DNA from: Heliopora coerulea
Taxonomy: Eukaryota > Cnidaria > Anthozoa > Scleralcyonacea > Helioporidae
Direction: 5' to 3'
Assembly: GCA_030142905.1 (NCBI GenBank)
Contig: JASJOG010000596.1
Coordinates: 1-64,000 of the forward strand
DNA: 64,000 nt
Under the pieces are notes generated by a model, which worked only from the letters and a program-made list of their open reading frames with translations, ran no database searches and had not been told where the DNA came from. The position numbers and the translations under genes were made by a program. Position 1 is the first letter of the stretch, and each line of letters starts with the position of its first letter. Below, in pieces: positions 1-11,700 of this stretch.

Positions 1-3000
1 AAGCCAATGAATGGCAAGCCAATGAACTCTTCCAAATTACCCCCAGAAAATGAATGCAAGGCATTGCATTTACATGTGTGATAATTCCAGAAAGAACTGA
101 CTTCAAAGAAATTGACTAAACTGAATGAAAATGTGAGCACTTAATACTGCCAATGAAGGATTCAACACAAACAACCAGGCTAAGTTGGACAGGCCAAGAA
201 CTAAATAAATCATAGTTGGCATAAGATTCAAATTTACAGTGCAAAAACAGCAATAACAAAGAAACATCCCAACTGACCAAAGGCTACATCATCACAAGCA
301 TAGAACTAGTACAAAAGAGGAACTAAATCAATGTGGAACCTGAACCATCATTATCAATGAAGTTTGTACTGCATTGTAAAGCAACAAGTCTGAAGTGTGC
401 TGAATCATATAAGAACTCAGCTACCACAACTGTTTTTCACCTTGATTCTCAAAATTTTGTTGCATCAGATGAGATGTGAATTAGAGAAAGCTTGCAAACA
501 ATCCAAAGTTACTGACTTCTTTATTCTTCAGAACTTAGTTTTATGTTTAAGAAGAATATGTCTGTTTTATTTAAAATATCTAGTTATCACCAAACAAATG
601 TTAAAATTGTTATGTTCCATGTGCTAAATCTGATAGTTTACAAAGTAATTTTACAGTTAGTTAAGAATAATAACTGAGCATTCAAAGTACAACTTGCCAG
701 AATCCATGTCAATTTTATTTGAAACATTTGGATCATCAGTGCTTTGTCCAGAATTATGAGTGAGAAGAGACCTTCTGGTAATACGATACCTCATAATAAC
801 ATGCTTCATCTACAACACGGTTCATTATGGCAGACCCACATTATATCATGTCATGGCAAGACTCCATTGAAGTTACAATGTTGAGCAAGTTAGCAGATGT
901 GTCACCAGTAATTTGACATACCAAAAAGCCTTCTTGAATAACCTCATTTTGACATCTCCAGATAAATTTGATCAACTGTAATCAGTACTAGTAACCTTAT
1001 ATAGACCTGTAACCAACTCATTATTTATTCATTTGCTAGTGACATAGTGAGATGCAATGAAACATTAGAACATTATACTTTATATCAATATGCCGAGCTC
1101 AGATATATGTTGTAAGATTAACCAGCAATTAATGTTGCTAGTCAACATGTCTGGCAAGTCTTATGACCGTACTTTGTGCTCTGCCAAACAGGAACCATTT
1201 CCTTATAATAGAGCTCAACATGTTATTGGTAGGATTCATTTCAAAAAATATCAGAACAAAACATAAAAACTTGCAAGGTATGATAATTAGGTGGTCTTTT
1301 TGTTCCCTCCTAAAACTGTTTAAGATAAACTGAGATGACTTCCAAAAATTATTTACTGACTTTATGCTTCAAAGGGAAATGAACTCCCTGTTATTACTCT
1401 GTTAAATTTTCACATTAGCACCAACATTTTTATACTATGTCAATGTTGTTTTTGACATTATTAGGAACTAAACCCCTACAATAACAATTCTTAGTTTACT
1501 ACTGGTGACCAAGCTGGGTTTCTAGTAACACAAAACAATTTCCAGGGCAACAGTTCATGAAAGAAAATTTGTCAGATACTTGTAAATTTTTTGCTAACTT
1601 GATTGTTTGCATAGGAAATATTTTCCAAAGGTCTTCACAAATGTCCCAAAATCTGCAATTCATTTTTGGTAACGACGTTACTTTATGCTTTTTTATCCAA
1701 TGTTTCCATAACACAATGACTGCTGAAGTCAAGTTAAATTTTACACCATTTCATAAATAAATGAAGGAAACAAGAAGAGGAAAGAATTTCTATTCATTTT
1801 TCATTATTATTAATTTTGGTAAAATATAATTCAAATATGTTGAACTTTAATGAAAAACTATCAAAAAAACCCCAAAAACAAGTTAAAGCACATTGTTAAA
1901 AACTAATGCTATTAGTGAAAAAAAGCACAAGGCACAAAAGCTAATGCTAGGAGTATAAAACTGTTGGTTGGAATTCTATTGACCATGGTTAAATACGGCA
2001 ATAAACTGCTCCATGCTTAAACCAATCAAACTGCAGAAAGACTCAGATTTGCACCTGCTCACAATTAAAAACTAGAAGATACTGGTAATTTTTTAAGTTT
2101 GAAACCAAAAACAAATATTGAAGCATTGGCAAAACAAATTGGATTCATTCAAAAGCCAATAAAAACCAAGACATTTATATAAAAATTTGGCATGACTGTT
2201 TTTGATATACTTCAGTTATAATTACATAATTTACTGTAGTCGGCCAGGCCAGTATAGGAGAAAGCACCTTTTCACATGCAAATACATTTCCACTTTCATC
2301 AACTGCATGATTGACACAGGTGTTTGTTCTTGGAAATTTTGGGTATTCTCACCATTTGATGGAGCCAGCCTAAACACTATTTTGAATATGCAGCTGTTGT
2401 GTACTTAAAGTTCTTTTCTGAAGGATGTTTTGAAACTGTATTTTGCTAAACAGTTCATAGTTCCAAACAGTTCAGTTCAACATTTAACATTTCAACATTT
2501 AGTTGCTTGGATCAACACCTGAGACTACAGTATAATCATGTTGTTATACACGCGACCTTAATTTCGTCAGTTCTGTTAAAAAAATTTTCCCAAAAGAGAG
2601 GAATTTCCCTTACTTTAGCCTCAATATGGCAACTCCAGTTAATGGGACAAGGTTCACTTTAGGCGTCTTCTGCTCATAAAGCTTTAGCATGGTCAAAGGA
2701 AAGCTTAATCTTCCGAATAAACAACCAGAACAGCCACAAACAACGAAGCTTAATCCGGAGACAAACGAGAACGACCCAGAGAAAGTTCAACGCCAAGCAA
2801 ACTGTTGGGGTGAATATCCCACTCTTTGTAATTAACGTCACTGTAAACGAAGCAACTGTCCAGTTTCACAAGAAATCTTTGTACGAAGCTACAACAGCAA
2901 TGGAAGCCTTAAAATCGATTAATAGATTTCAACAAGTTCCCTTCAAAAGCTCGGTTGGAGAACCCATCAAAGAATACCAAACAATATCCAGTATCCTCCT

Positions 3001-3700
3001 GAAAGGACCGACAAGACGCCACACCACGAGGATCGGTGACGCCATTACCGATGAAAAGGTTAGAGAAACGAGAAAGAAACGAAAATTAAAACCTTAGCTT
3101 GCCCTATTTCACAAACTAAAACGTGTAGAGCTTCTTCGGGGGCACATTTCGCCTTTTACAACCCCGGTTTCTACGAGGAACCAAGCATATTTCGTATGGT
3201 AATTTGATAAAGTCTCCAATGTCGACCGACTGAGCCAACAGAAATTTCCCACTGTTATGAGTATCTTCGTATTGGAGAAATCATAGCCACTAACATGTCA
3301 AAGCTTCGACGAGAATATGCCAGAAACTAATTCTTAAACTTATAAACCTTGTCAATTCGATATTTTACTGGTCTATATTCGCTAAGCAATCCTTCAAGTC
3401 ACACAACGTGGAAAACGCTATGACATTGTTCCCCTGTCGCTTTCTCTTAGGGGTGCGAACTGTCATTGCCAGACATTTGCATCTCGCTGGAAATTTCTCA
3501 CACGCATAAACAAATTCGTACGCACACTAGCTATAAGTAGAAAATAAATCTTATTCTCCACAAAACTGGCGACTAGTAAGCCATTTATGGCTGCAGTCTC
3601 ACTAAAGACAAGTACTAAAATACCTGTCCCTTCCAAACAATGGACGTCGAAACCAGACATTACGAGCCACGCCACCACTGCTGACGAAACTCGCTTAAAT
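1..3700. other. AT-rich stretch without a recognised gene
   Basis: I see only short open frames here, with no family motif and no convincing chain of exons. The minus-strand frame at 1499-1732 (77 codons) and the plus-strand frame at 2810-3097 (95 codons, opened by GTG rather than ATG, with a lysine/arginine-rich end) are the longest, and neither is recognised. The stretch could be intron or 3' sequence of the minus-strand gene whose possible first exon is at 3747-3800, or distal intron of the NOL4-like gene. Confidence 0.5.
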
Positions 3701-3746
3701 CGCGTATATATTGAGGAAAAGATACCGACATAAACACTTTAGTTAC

Positions 3747-3800
3747 CTTTGCCGTCTTTCTACCTTTTGACCGACTCGATTCAGTGGAATTTGCTGCCAT
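3747..3800 (-). CDS. possible first coding exon of an unidentified minus-strand gene
   Basis: On the minus strand an ATG (3798-3800) opens 18 codons, MAANSTESSRSKGRKTAK, ending exactly at a plausible splice donor (AAAG|GTAACT). A CpG-containing, promoter-like stretch with a CRE and an E-box lies about 300 bp upstream. The residues are a low-complexity Ser/Lys-rich N terminus that identifies no family, and I could not find a second exon to the left. This is a guess from ATG, donor and promoter context only; it could be a chance frame. Confidence 0.35.
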
Positions 3801-4082
3801 TTCTATTCAAATATTCCGTTTGGTTTGCCTGTTGACGAGGGGTGAATCTTGAAGACTTGGCCGCACCCTGGTTCTTCAGTGGTTGATCTCGTTCAAATCA
3901 CTCGAAATCGTTCGTTTCTTTTCTCTTGCTTAGAGAAGAGTAGTCCACGGTGATTATACTAAGTAAATAACGGATATTGGCAGAGTTCTCGGCAAGAACT
4001 AGCCAACATACTTCGTTTAGGATCAACACGGAAGGACAACAAGGCTCGGATTCTCAACGTTCCCTCTTCCCTTTGTTGTACC

Positions 4083-4109
4083 TGACGTCACCGGTTACTT
4101 AGTCACGTG
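4083..4109. promoter_or_regulatory. CRE plus E-box pair in promoter-like DNA
   Basis: A full palindromic cAMP-response element TGACGTCA lies at 4083-4090 and a canonical E-box CACGTG at 4104-4109. They sit in a stretch richer in CG dinucleotides than its surroundings and about 0.3 kb upstream of the possible first exon at 3747-3800. CREs bind CREB/ATF proteins; CACGTG binds bHLH-zip dimers of the MYC/MAX/USF type. Function is inferred from motif identity only. Confidence 0.45.
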
Positions 4110-4439
4110 GCAGAAGCGTGCTAAAGCGGAAGTCGAAGCTACCGCCGACTTCCGACTACAGGAAAGCGACTTCCCAGAAAGCCACGAAAAACACCAAAGT
4201 TTTCTGAAATACTTTTTCGACGAAAAAAAATATATTTACGGTTCTTTTACCTTTCTGAATTGAGCAGTTTATTTTATTTAGACGATTAAGTCATGAAATA
4301 ATACTATCAGCAACTGCACAAAATTCCGTTAAACTGCTGTCGTTTTATGATGATTCGAAAAAGCGCCTTTTCAACAATCCTAAATTTAACTCTTGAAAGG
4401 TTTGCATGAGAGGAATACAAGTGCTTATCTTTCTATTTG

Positions 4440-4476
4440 TTCATCTATCTGTCTGTCTATCTACCTACCTACCTAC

Positions 4477-4522
<46 letters not shown>

Positions 4523-4640
4523 GTCTGTCTGTCTGTCTGTCTGTCTATTTATCTATCCTATCTATCTTACCTATTCTACTTATCCAACCTATCCAACCTA
4601 TCCTACCTATCCTATCTATCCTACCTATCTATTTATTCAT
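4440..4640. repeat. TCTA/TCTG/CCTA microsatellite
   Basis: A tetranucleotide tract changes along its length: TACC units, then about 13 TATC units, then GTCT units, then an irregular TATC/CTAC/CAAC region. It keeps all three plus-strand frames open, so the Ser/Tyr/Leu-rich reading frames over it are artefacts. Confidence 0.95.
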
Positions 4641-4769
4641 GCTGGTACACACCAGCATCCTCAATCGCCACTCACTTCCCTGTAACTCAATAGTTAGACT
4701 TACAGTTAAACCGTCAATAAGATACGAGATGAACATACCAGTATCTTTGGATGCCACGGCACCTACGTG

Positions 4770-5540
4770 CCTGCAGCTAAATGGTTAGAGTTAACGTGGC
4801 AAGTAAGTTACCAGAGGTGTACACAAGTACCCTTGCATTCCACCTAAGTCTCCGCAGCTCAATAATTTCACCTATACATAGCGCCATCAGCCTTTAGTAC
4901 GTAACTAGTTGTGCGCACGTCTAACGTTCGACGACCATCTGGAACCAATGCGAATACCTCAATGGTTAGAACATCGTCAGAGAGATACCAACTACATATC
5001 TTTGTGATCTATATTCTCCTTCTTCCTGTTATCACCTGGAGGTCATTACTTGTGCACATCGTTAGCTTATACTCGCCAACAGAAGTACGGGTTCATCTCA
5101 ATACGAATGGTTAGAGCATCTCAGCAGGCATAAGAAAGGTATGTCCTATACACACATTCACTCACTATCTCAGTCCACGTAATTGAATGGTTAGAGCGTC
5201 TCGTTGGTCATCAGAAAGTTAAAGGATGTACACATCTGTAACCTTCGTTCATCATCTCAATCACCTCTCTCGTTGGTTAGAACGTCTTACTAGTCATCAG
5301 AAAGTAACAGGTTGTACGCATATGTAACATCGTCGCGGCGTCATTTCATCACATATGTGACATTATCGTCCATATAGCTCAGTGGTTAGAGTGTCTCACT
5401 GGTCATCAGAAGGTTACCGGTTGTATACTTCTGTAACCTTTCCTTACCATCTCAGCCCTTGTAGCACAATGGTTAGAGTGTCTCACTGGTCATCAGAAGG
5501 TCACAGGTTGTACGCAAATTTAACCCAGGTCATGAAAGAA
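4770..5540 (+). repeat. decayed tandem array of tRNA-like units
   Basis: Units of roughly 80-110 bp repeat a core like AGCTCAGTGGTTAGAGTGTC followed by a GGTCATCAGAAGGT element and a degenerate GGTTGTA box. Cores occur near 4783, 4963, 5107, 5188, 5274, 5382 and 5471. The first element resembles the A box of an RNA polymerase III tRNA promoter; the second is a poor B box (GGTTCGAATCC expected). The units are clearest at the right end and decay to the left. A related single copy lies on the minus strand near 35050-35125. Anticodon and acceptor stems are not intact, so these are tRNA-derived repeats, not tRNA genes. Confidence 0.7.
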
Positions 5541-5820
5541 CTTTTGAGCAAATATGAAATCGTTTCAAAATTATAGACTGCAAACAATCGGGGGGGGGAA
5601 ACATGATGGATGTGTCAACGAGGCGATGTAACTAAAATCTTCACCACTGGCTTTGTTTTAGGGCCAGGTATTGGTAACCAGATTTTTGAACAAATGCAAC
5701 TAACGTTTAACTTCGTATGGATATACATAACTTATTCAAATTACAGAGATTATAAGGATATTAATGCTACTCCAAGTGAAACAAACCTATACCGCGGGCA
5801 AGTAGAGAAAACTCTACTTG

Positions 5821-5891
5821 ACCTCGGCTGAGATTCGAACTCGCGACCTTCGGTTTATTGGTCCGACGCTCTACCAACTGAGCTACAAGGC
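5821..5891 (-). repeat. tRNA-like sequence, left arm
   Basis: Read on the minus strand it has a good A box (TAGCTCAGTTGGTAGAGCG) and a B box (GAGTTCGAATC). The acceptor arms do not pair and the T stem is mismatched, so I call it tRNA-derived rather than a functional tRNA gene. Confidence 0.6.
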
Positions 5892-6012
5892 GAAGCCTAG
5901 AGCAGACCGTGGGATAATGGTATTTATATTTGATATTTCGAAACTAAATAGTTTCCTCCATATCAGCATAAACTACGTCTGTTATGCTCCGAGCACGGCC
6001 TGCTCCCAGCTT

Positions 6013-6085
6013 GTCCTTGTAGCTCAGTTGGTAGGGCGTCGGACTAGTACACCGAAGGTCGTGGGTTCGAATCCCAGCTTCGGTC
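6013..6085 (+). repeat. tRNA-like sequence, right arm (Thr-AGT-like loop)
   Basis: A and B boxes are intact (TAGCTCAGTTGGTAGGGCG and GGGTTCGAATCCC). The anticodon loop reads CTAGTAC, which would give anticodon AGT. The 7-bp acceptor stem does not pair (TCCTTGT against CTTCGGT), so it is probably a SINE head and not a working tRNA. Confidence 0.6.
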
Positions 6086-6149
6086 AAGTAGTTTTTCTCT
6101 GCTTGTCAGGTATGGGTTCGTTTCACTTGGAGTAGCGTTAACATCCTTT

Positions 6150-7530
6150 TCTTTCACCCAAGTACATAGTTTCAAACAATTACAGAAATTATGTCAAACC
6201 ATGAGGAGTCAAAATGTTTATATCCTTCCTTCTGACAAGTATTGCAGCCTGTCTGCAATTCTATCGCCCTACCCTACCTGTTTTCCAAGTCTGTCGATTG
6301 GCCAAACCTTTCGTTTGTCTGTGCATTTGTGTTGTCTGTCTGCTGATTTATCCATCTGCCTCTTCCCGTTTTTCTTTCTTACTGTTTGCCAACCCATTAA
6401 AGGAGTCGATATTACAGAATCATTAGGGGCATTATTAAGCATTATTTACAGGACTAGCAGCGGTGTTGCATCGGATGTACAGACACGGGCCGAAGCTTAA
6501 TGACTGTCCGTCCAAAATAGCAACGACGCGAGTATTGTATAATACTTATGGTACGAATTCATGTGAACATTCACGATCAGAAATAGTGCAGATCCCAACG
6601 ATTGTAAGAAAGAAAATAGCACGAAAATTTTATGTAAATCAATAACGCTAGTTGTATCACAGCTGGTTACAACACGTGCATTGTATCACATTTACAACAA
6701 CTCATTAAACTTTTAATTCTTGTTTTACTCGATGAATTATTAATGCGTGTTATAACTGATGAAAGGTTGTCTTGGTTAGACCGTTTAGATTATATCTTCA
6801 GACTTGTAGGTACAGCTCTAGCCGACCTACGTGACCTTCGACAAATTTGACCGCAAACTTTAGAATAGGATTAGAACCAATTCCAGTAATCCCTTGCGCG
6901 AATTACTACCACGAAAAAGGTTGAGGGCGCAACGATCTCGTGGACACCCCCCATATATCACGTGTGATGAAGTCTGAACGTTCCAAGCAGTGTTTGGTGA
7001 AAAGATACCTTTTTTAGACATACCAATAAGCAGTAGCGCAATTTGTACTTATTAATTTTTATATCGTTGTTGTAAATTTGAACGTTTGTTTCCAATATAC
7101 GAATAAAGATTAAACTTAAATAAAATAAGGTCGTTTTTAATTGTGAAAATATCCATCACAACATATAATTCATTCACAAAACCTTTCATTACTGTGATAT
7201 TGAAGGTAACAATGTGTCTTCCACAAGAGCGAATAGTACAGATCCAATGAACTATGACAATAACTAAACATGGAATTCTTATCAGAATCACACTGATCAT
7301 TCGTATGTTAGTGACTCATAAAATATTAAATAATATGGTTCTTTCATATCTACGAGACCATTTTCAAAACCTCTAACACTCTAAATACTTATGCATGAAG
7401 ACATAGGAAAATGACACACTTTCTTTCAAAATCACAAACAGAATTCACGAAAATCAGCTTTGCATATGCATGAGCAAAAATTTAACATAACCTTCCAGAG
7501 AATAACATATAAATTGAAAGTCTTAGACCC
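6150..7530. other. non-coding stretch
   Basis: I see no gene or repeat with recognisable structure here. Several short frames (for example 6201-6500 plus and 7052-7300 minus) have no motif. It is most likely intron of the NOL4-like gene. Confidence 0.4.
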
Positions 7531-7759
7531 CGTTCACACGATACCGGTACGAAACTGCACCGATATCAAAATATCAAGGTACGAACCTGTTCACACGATA
7601 CCGGTAGAGGTACAGTTTCATTACGGTTTCACATTACGGTTTCAAATCGTTACGGTTAGCATTACGGCTTCATGCTTTTTCATACTGGTACCGTGTGAAC
7701 GTAAGGCCTAACCGTAATGATTTTGTTACGGTTTCATTTCGTACCGGCATCGTGTGAAC
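7531..7759. mobile_element. nested foldback MITE with GTTCACAC ends
   Basis: The left end CGTTCACACGATACCGGTAC matches the right end CGGCATCGTGTGAAC as an inverted repeat. A second, inner inverted pair lies at about 7589 (GTTCACACGATACCGGTA) and 7687-7700 (GGTACCGTGTGAAC). The interior is made of repeats of TTACGGTTTCA. No coding capacity. Confidence 0.7.
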
Positions 7760-7889
7760 ATCAGAGGGTACTTTCCATCGTCTTCTCCGCAGACGGTTTA
7801 ATTACCTTATTAATCAGTACAAGTAACCATGCGGTTTCTAGTTTAATTTGAAATTAATTTGCAACAGTGTGTTTTCGACTGAAAGAACC

Positions 7890-7940
7890 AAAAGTGCCTA
7901 TTTGCCTGCCTGCCTGCCTGTTTGCCTGCCTGCCTGCCTT
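7890..7940. repeat. TGCC tetranucleotide repeat
   Basis: A short TGCC/TTGCC run (7899-7938) between the two MITEs. No other structure. Confidence 0.8.
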
Positions 7941-8060
7941 GTGATTTAGTCTACATCTCTGTAAAAAAGATCATCTTTCATCATTTGATCGAGAGTTACC
8001 TTTGTAATTATCTATAAAATAACAGTGCTTTTTAATACGCCACTTTGATAATCCTAGTCC

Positions 8061-8430
8061 TTGTCATTGAACTCTAAAACAACTGGAGCGATCCCTGCAA
8101 ACTGTATTTTGAAGCCAACACGAAGGCTGACATGTAGGTCAATTTGTAGGTCATCCCAGTCCCCTACGCGATAAAACACGCAACCTATTGTGAAAAACTT
8201 TACCCAAATTTCGGATTTTTTGACAGTTTTCTTTTTTGTCCTAAGTAAAGTGGAAGACAACGTCGTTAGGACTGCATATTTGTCAGAATTAACTGTCAAT
8301 GAAAAGTAAAGGTTCGATACAACTTTTCCCCACTCGTGTTTTTGACCTACATGGCTGTCCCCGTGTCGGCTTCATTGAATCGTGAGGCCTGGTACAGAGA
8401 TATCGTTCCAGTCTTTTTAGAGTTTACTGG
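8061..8430. mobile_element. MITE with terminal inverted repeats and a 9-bp flanking duplication
   Basis: The left end carries CATTGAACTCTAAAA then ACTGGAGCGAT. The right end carries CGTTCCAGTCTTTTTAGAG, its inverted match. TCCTAGTCC flanks the element on both sides (8052-8060 and 8431-8439), the size expected of a hAT-type target duplication. The interior is shared with 33221-33552 (opposite orientation) and partly with 43738-43862. It has no coding capacity; the minus-strand frame at 8054-8299 is a by-product. Confidence 0.7.
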
Positions 8431-8625
8431 TCCTAGTCCACTCGATGCGCAAAAAGGAGCATAATTAGATACTTTAATTTTGTCCGTTTGCACCGTGGGA
8501 GGACTGGATCTACCCACGGTACACTAGGAGCTTGGCATTGGCAAAGTGATCCCTCCAAGGCCTCACGAACACAAATTAATAGACAGCTTTTTAGTATAAT
8601 TGTGGCAGATTCCCAAGCTACTTAC

Positions 8626-8772
8626 CTCCTGATCGCTGTCGAAATACTCTGGAGGAATACCATGCTTCACCAAAATAGAGTTGGATCTCTGTATGCGAAG
8701 TTTGCAATGGTTGCAACTCATGAGAAAATAAGACACAGCTTCGCGCGGCAAGAAGGCGTAAGTACTAGAGAC
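8626..8772 (-). CDS. NOL4: NOL4-like exon 3
   Basis: 49 codons between acceptor TTCTAG|GTC and donor GAG|GTAAGT. It encodes STYAFLPREAVSYFLMSCNH and ends PPEYFDSDQE. A second AG eight bases further in would break the phase, so the outer acceptor was chosen. Confidence 0.85.
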
Positions 8773-11700
8773 CTAGAAGACGAAACATGAAATGACAAGT
8801 TAAACCACAGCTGGAAAATACCTAAGAACTACTTTTTCAAAAGGAAAGTTGACATATACTCCTGATATTGGCAGTTAGCACACACTTCGCAAGTGAATAG
8901 TGTTTTTTGAGCAATCTTCTTCGCGGTTACTCTATCTTGAAATATCCTGCATCATTCACCTCCGAACAAAACAAGATGCCTTCCCGTTTTGTTTCAGTTA
9001 AGGAGAAGAAAACTGTTATGAACAAACGAGGCTGCCCTGCCAGACAATTCCAAAAACACAACAAAATGTGACACTAAAGTGTTCCGAGATATCTATTTGT
9101 TTAACTCTTTAGGGATAAATGCACTCGGGATGTGTTCAAAATATTTTGTTTACAAACGAAGAGCGATTAGGATTGGTGTTAGGATATTCTAGCTCTAATC
9201 CTAACCCTAACCCTTACCCTAATCCTAACCCTAATCCTAAATTTCAGATGAGAGGAGATGTTGAATTATAATATAACGCACACACGAATAGTTCTCAGAT
9301 TCTCACGGTAAATACCCTCCATCTTGAAATGGCCGTAAAAAATATCGCCCTACGAGGGTGCAAATCACTCTTCCTGCACCCCAATGGACTACGCCGCTGG
9401 ACAGGATTAGATCAAGAGCGCAGTTAGCGTTAATTCGGTGTATTCACATTTGGGAATAGTTCAAGACGTAACGTGAGAAGTGACTCGTGTTCCTTCACAG
9501 TTCAACTGAGGATACGTTTTTTTTAGTTTCTCGAATAAACAGTTCACCAGGATATTTTTGCTTGTTTTCTGAAAACACTGATTGACCCGATGAATTATAC
9601 ATGGATTGAACAATTGCCAGCATGTTATCGGGCGTTTTCTAAGAAACATTTACTGACCGATTGATGATACAGCTGCCTGTTTCCTACCGCTCACTTTCTT
9701 AACATTTCAGGGAAGTCACGCGTTAAGTTTGTTTTCCCCTTTTATTAAAAGTATCGTGTTTTTTCTTATACGTGCAACTCAATATTGCTCTGGATAAGAA
9801 ACAAAGTAGAGTCAAAAACGATAAAATTCCAAGACTTCAGTCGTGTCTAAGAGAGGACAGTTTCCACTTCTCTTTGACTTTTACAGGAGCTTTTTGAGCG
9901 GCAGCTGGGTTGAAATCGACTTGCAGTCATGAGAGATGTTACGTGATAAACAAGCCGCAAAAATATTCTACGCGAAAGAAGAGATTCAAGTGTTAGGCGA
10001 GTTCTCTTTCTTCGTAAGTTGGAACATATATTTAAGCAACTTCGGAGATTTTGCGTGTAAAGTTTCCGAGGTGTGGGGGACAAGCGAATACGAATTATTG
10101 TTGAATCATCTGCAGGTGAATGATTACCTTGACCCTGAATGTGAACTAAACCGCAGCAAAAGACGTCTTTGAATGCATGCTGCTGAAACGACGCAATATA
10201 GGACGTTTTGTATTGAAGAAAATGAGCTGTAAACAATGTAATGGGGCGAGTAAGTTAGTTTGAGCGAATTAAATTCACCGCTGTATGCTTGTATTGTGAC
10301 CAGCACTCAACGTTTGGCTTCATCTAGTGTTGGCTTTTTTCGGTCGCAAACATCTTGACCATTTGCGTTTGTCGCTCTTTTTTTAATTATTCTTCAGCAT
10401 ACATATATCTAATGTCGACAATCTCCATGTAAACCTTTCACATTCTTCTACAGCTTTCTTCATTGCTGGGAGTCTATTACTTCAAGAAATGGAAAGAGAT
10501 TTATGCAGTTTGAACTTCATCCTTCACCACAGTGAAGAAGAGAACAAACTACTTTTTGCTAAATTGAAGTCTTCTGTACTCATAACACGTTGCTACGAAA
10601 CCAATCTTCCGGTACCTTCGAAACAAATCGAAAAAGTCCCAGATTTAGAATCAGAATCACAGTAAGGCATTCTTGTTGGGTATAAACGTACCTAAACTGC
10701 TCATAAAGAAAATAAAAATGGGTCTCGGAGGGAATTTTTGGAAACGGAAGAGATTTTCATATTTGGCATCGGAGCAACACCACTAACAGGACTGATCTAA
10801 AATTAGACGCCTGATTACAGCAAAGAGAGACATCTTCGAAAACCAACTGGAATGTCGAGTCTTTCATGATCTTTTTCTAAATTCCTATCGGTTGGTGTAA
10901 ACTCCCCCACCAGCTATTGTGATGAGAGAGCAAAGCTATTATCGTCGCGATCAATTTTTCGAACTCGATAAAAGGGCCTTCAGGTCATAAATGGAGCTCG
11001 TCCCGATCCTAAGAGACGGTGCATGGCAATTCTGGAGTCTCCTAAGGTTATACAGCTTAATTTTCGAAAAGAAACTACTTTCTCGTATCCTGTCGAGTTG
11101 CCTTGAACTTTATTGTTTAAAATAACAAGCATCAGACACATTCCGTTCACGGCAATTTGAGCAGGAATTGTCTTCCGTTATCATAATTCTCAGGACTTGA
11201 AGCCTTCCATGCTCGATATTGCTTTGCCCTCGGTCGGAAAACACGTAAGGAAACGATATTAAATCAAAAATCCCTTCTTTTAAGAGCTAATCTGGCTGGA
11301 AAATCCCTCCAAACTCAAGTAAACGAGCCTTAAAAGAATGAACCCTGCTGATTGACTTCTTTGTGGGAATATTTAGTGTGTTGAAATGGAATAAATTACG
11401 TGCTCAATCCAACACCAAAAAAAATAAAGATTTGAAGACACGCGTAACGGTAATATACTGGCGAATATTGCTCATAAAAACCTATTCAACTTCGATGCAA
11501 GAACAGCCATTTGCATTGGCTTCCAGAATTCTCTTCTAGACCTTAATTTGAATTTCATTCACCTTAAATTTTTAATTTGTTTGGAATGGGTCTACTGATT
11601 GCATTATTGTGTAAAGTTTTTCAAATAAAGAGTTCGCGTTTTAGGCCATCTGACATAATGCCGAAAGTATAGTCTGTCTACTGATTTCAAAGAAAAGCTT

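Larger units (their letters stand above)
5754..6147. mobile_element. foldback element with tRNA-like sequences in both arms
   Basis: The ends are inverted copies: AAGGATATTAATGCTACTCC at the left (5754-5773) matches, in reverse complement, GGAGTAGCGTTAACATCCTT at the right. The arms continue inward through AAGTGAAAC, then CAAGTAGAGAAA, into a tRNA-like segment in each arm. The centre (about 5892-6005) is unrelated spacer. The structure is a MITE or foldback built from two head-to-head tRNA-derived SINE copies. No transposase is encoded and target duplications were not resolved. Confidence 0.75.

Noticed and set aside
1499..1732. 77-codon minus-strand frame as a terminal exon
   Set aside because: No motif, and no acceptor or partner exon could be tied to it.
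2810..3097. 95-codon plus-strand frame as a gene
   Set aside because: It opens with GTG, has no recognised motif and no clear exon or promoter signal; possible but unsupported.
4393..4788. Three overlapping plus-strand frames rich in Leu, Ser and Tyr
   Set aside because: Artefact of the TCTA microsatellite.
4770..5540. CRISPR array
   Set aside because: Spacing is regular only in part, units are long and tRNA-like, there are no unique spacers, and the DNA is eukaryotic.
5821..6085. Two tRNA genes
   Set aside because: A and B boxes are good but acceptor stems do not pair and both lie in arms of a foldback element; treated as tRNA-derived repeats.
8564..8764. Alternative NOL4-like exon 3 borders (inner acceptor at 8764, or read-through past the donor at 8626)
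   Set aside because: The inner acceptor breaks the phase with exon 2, and read-through residues lose homology at once.
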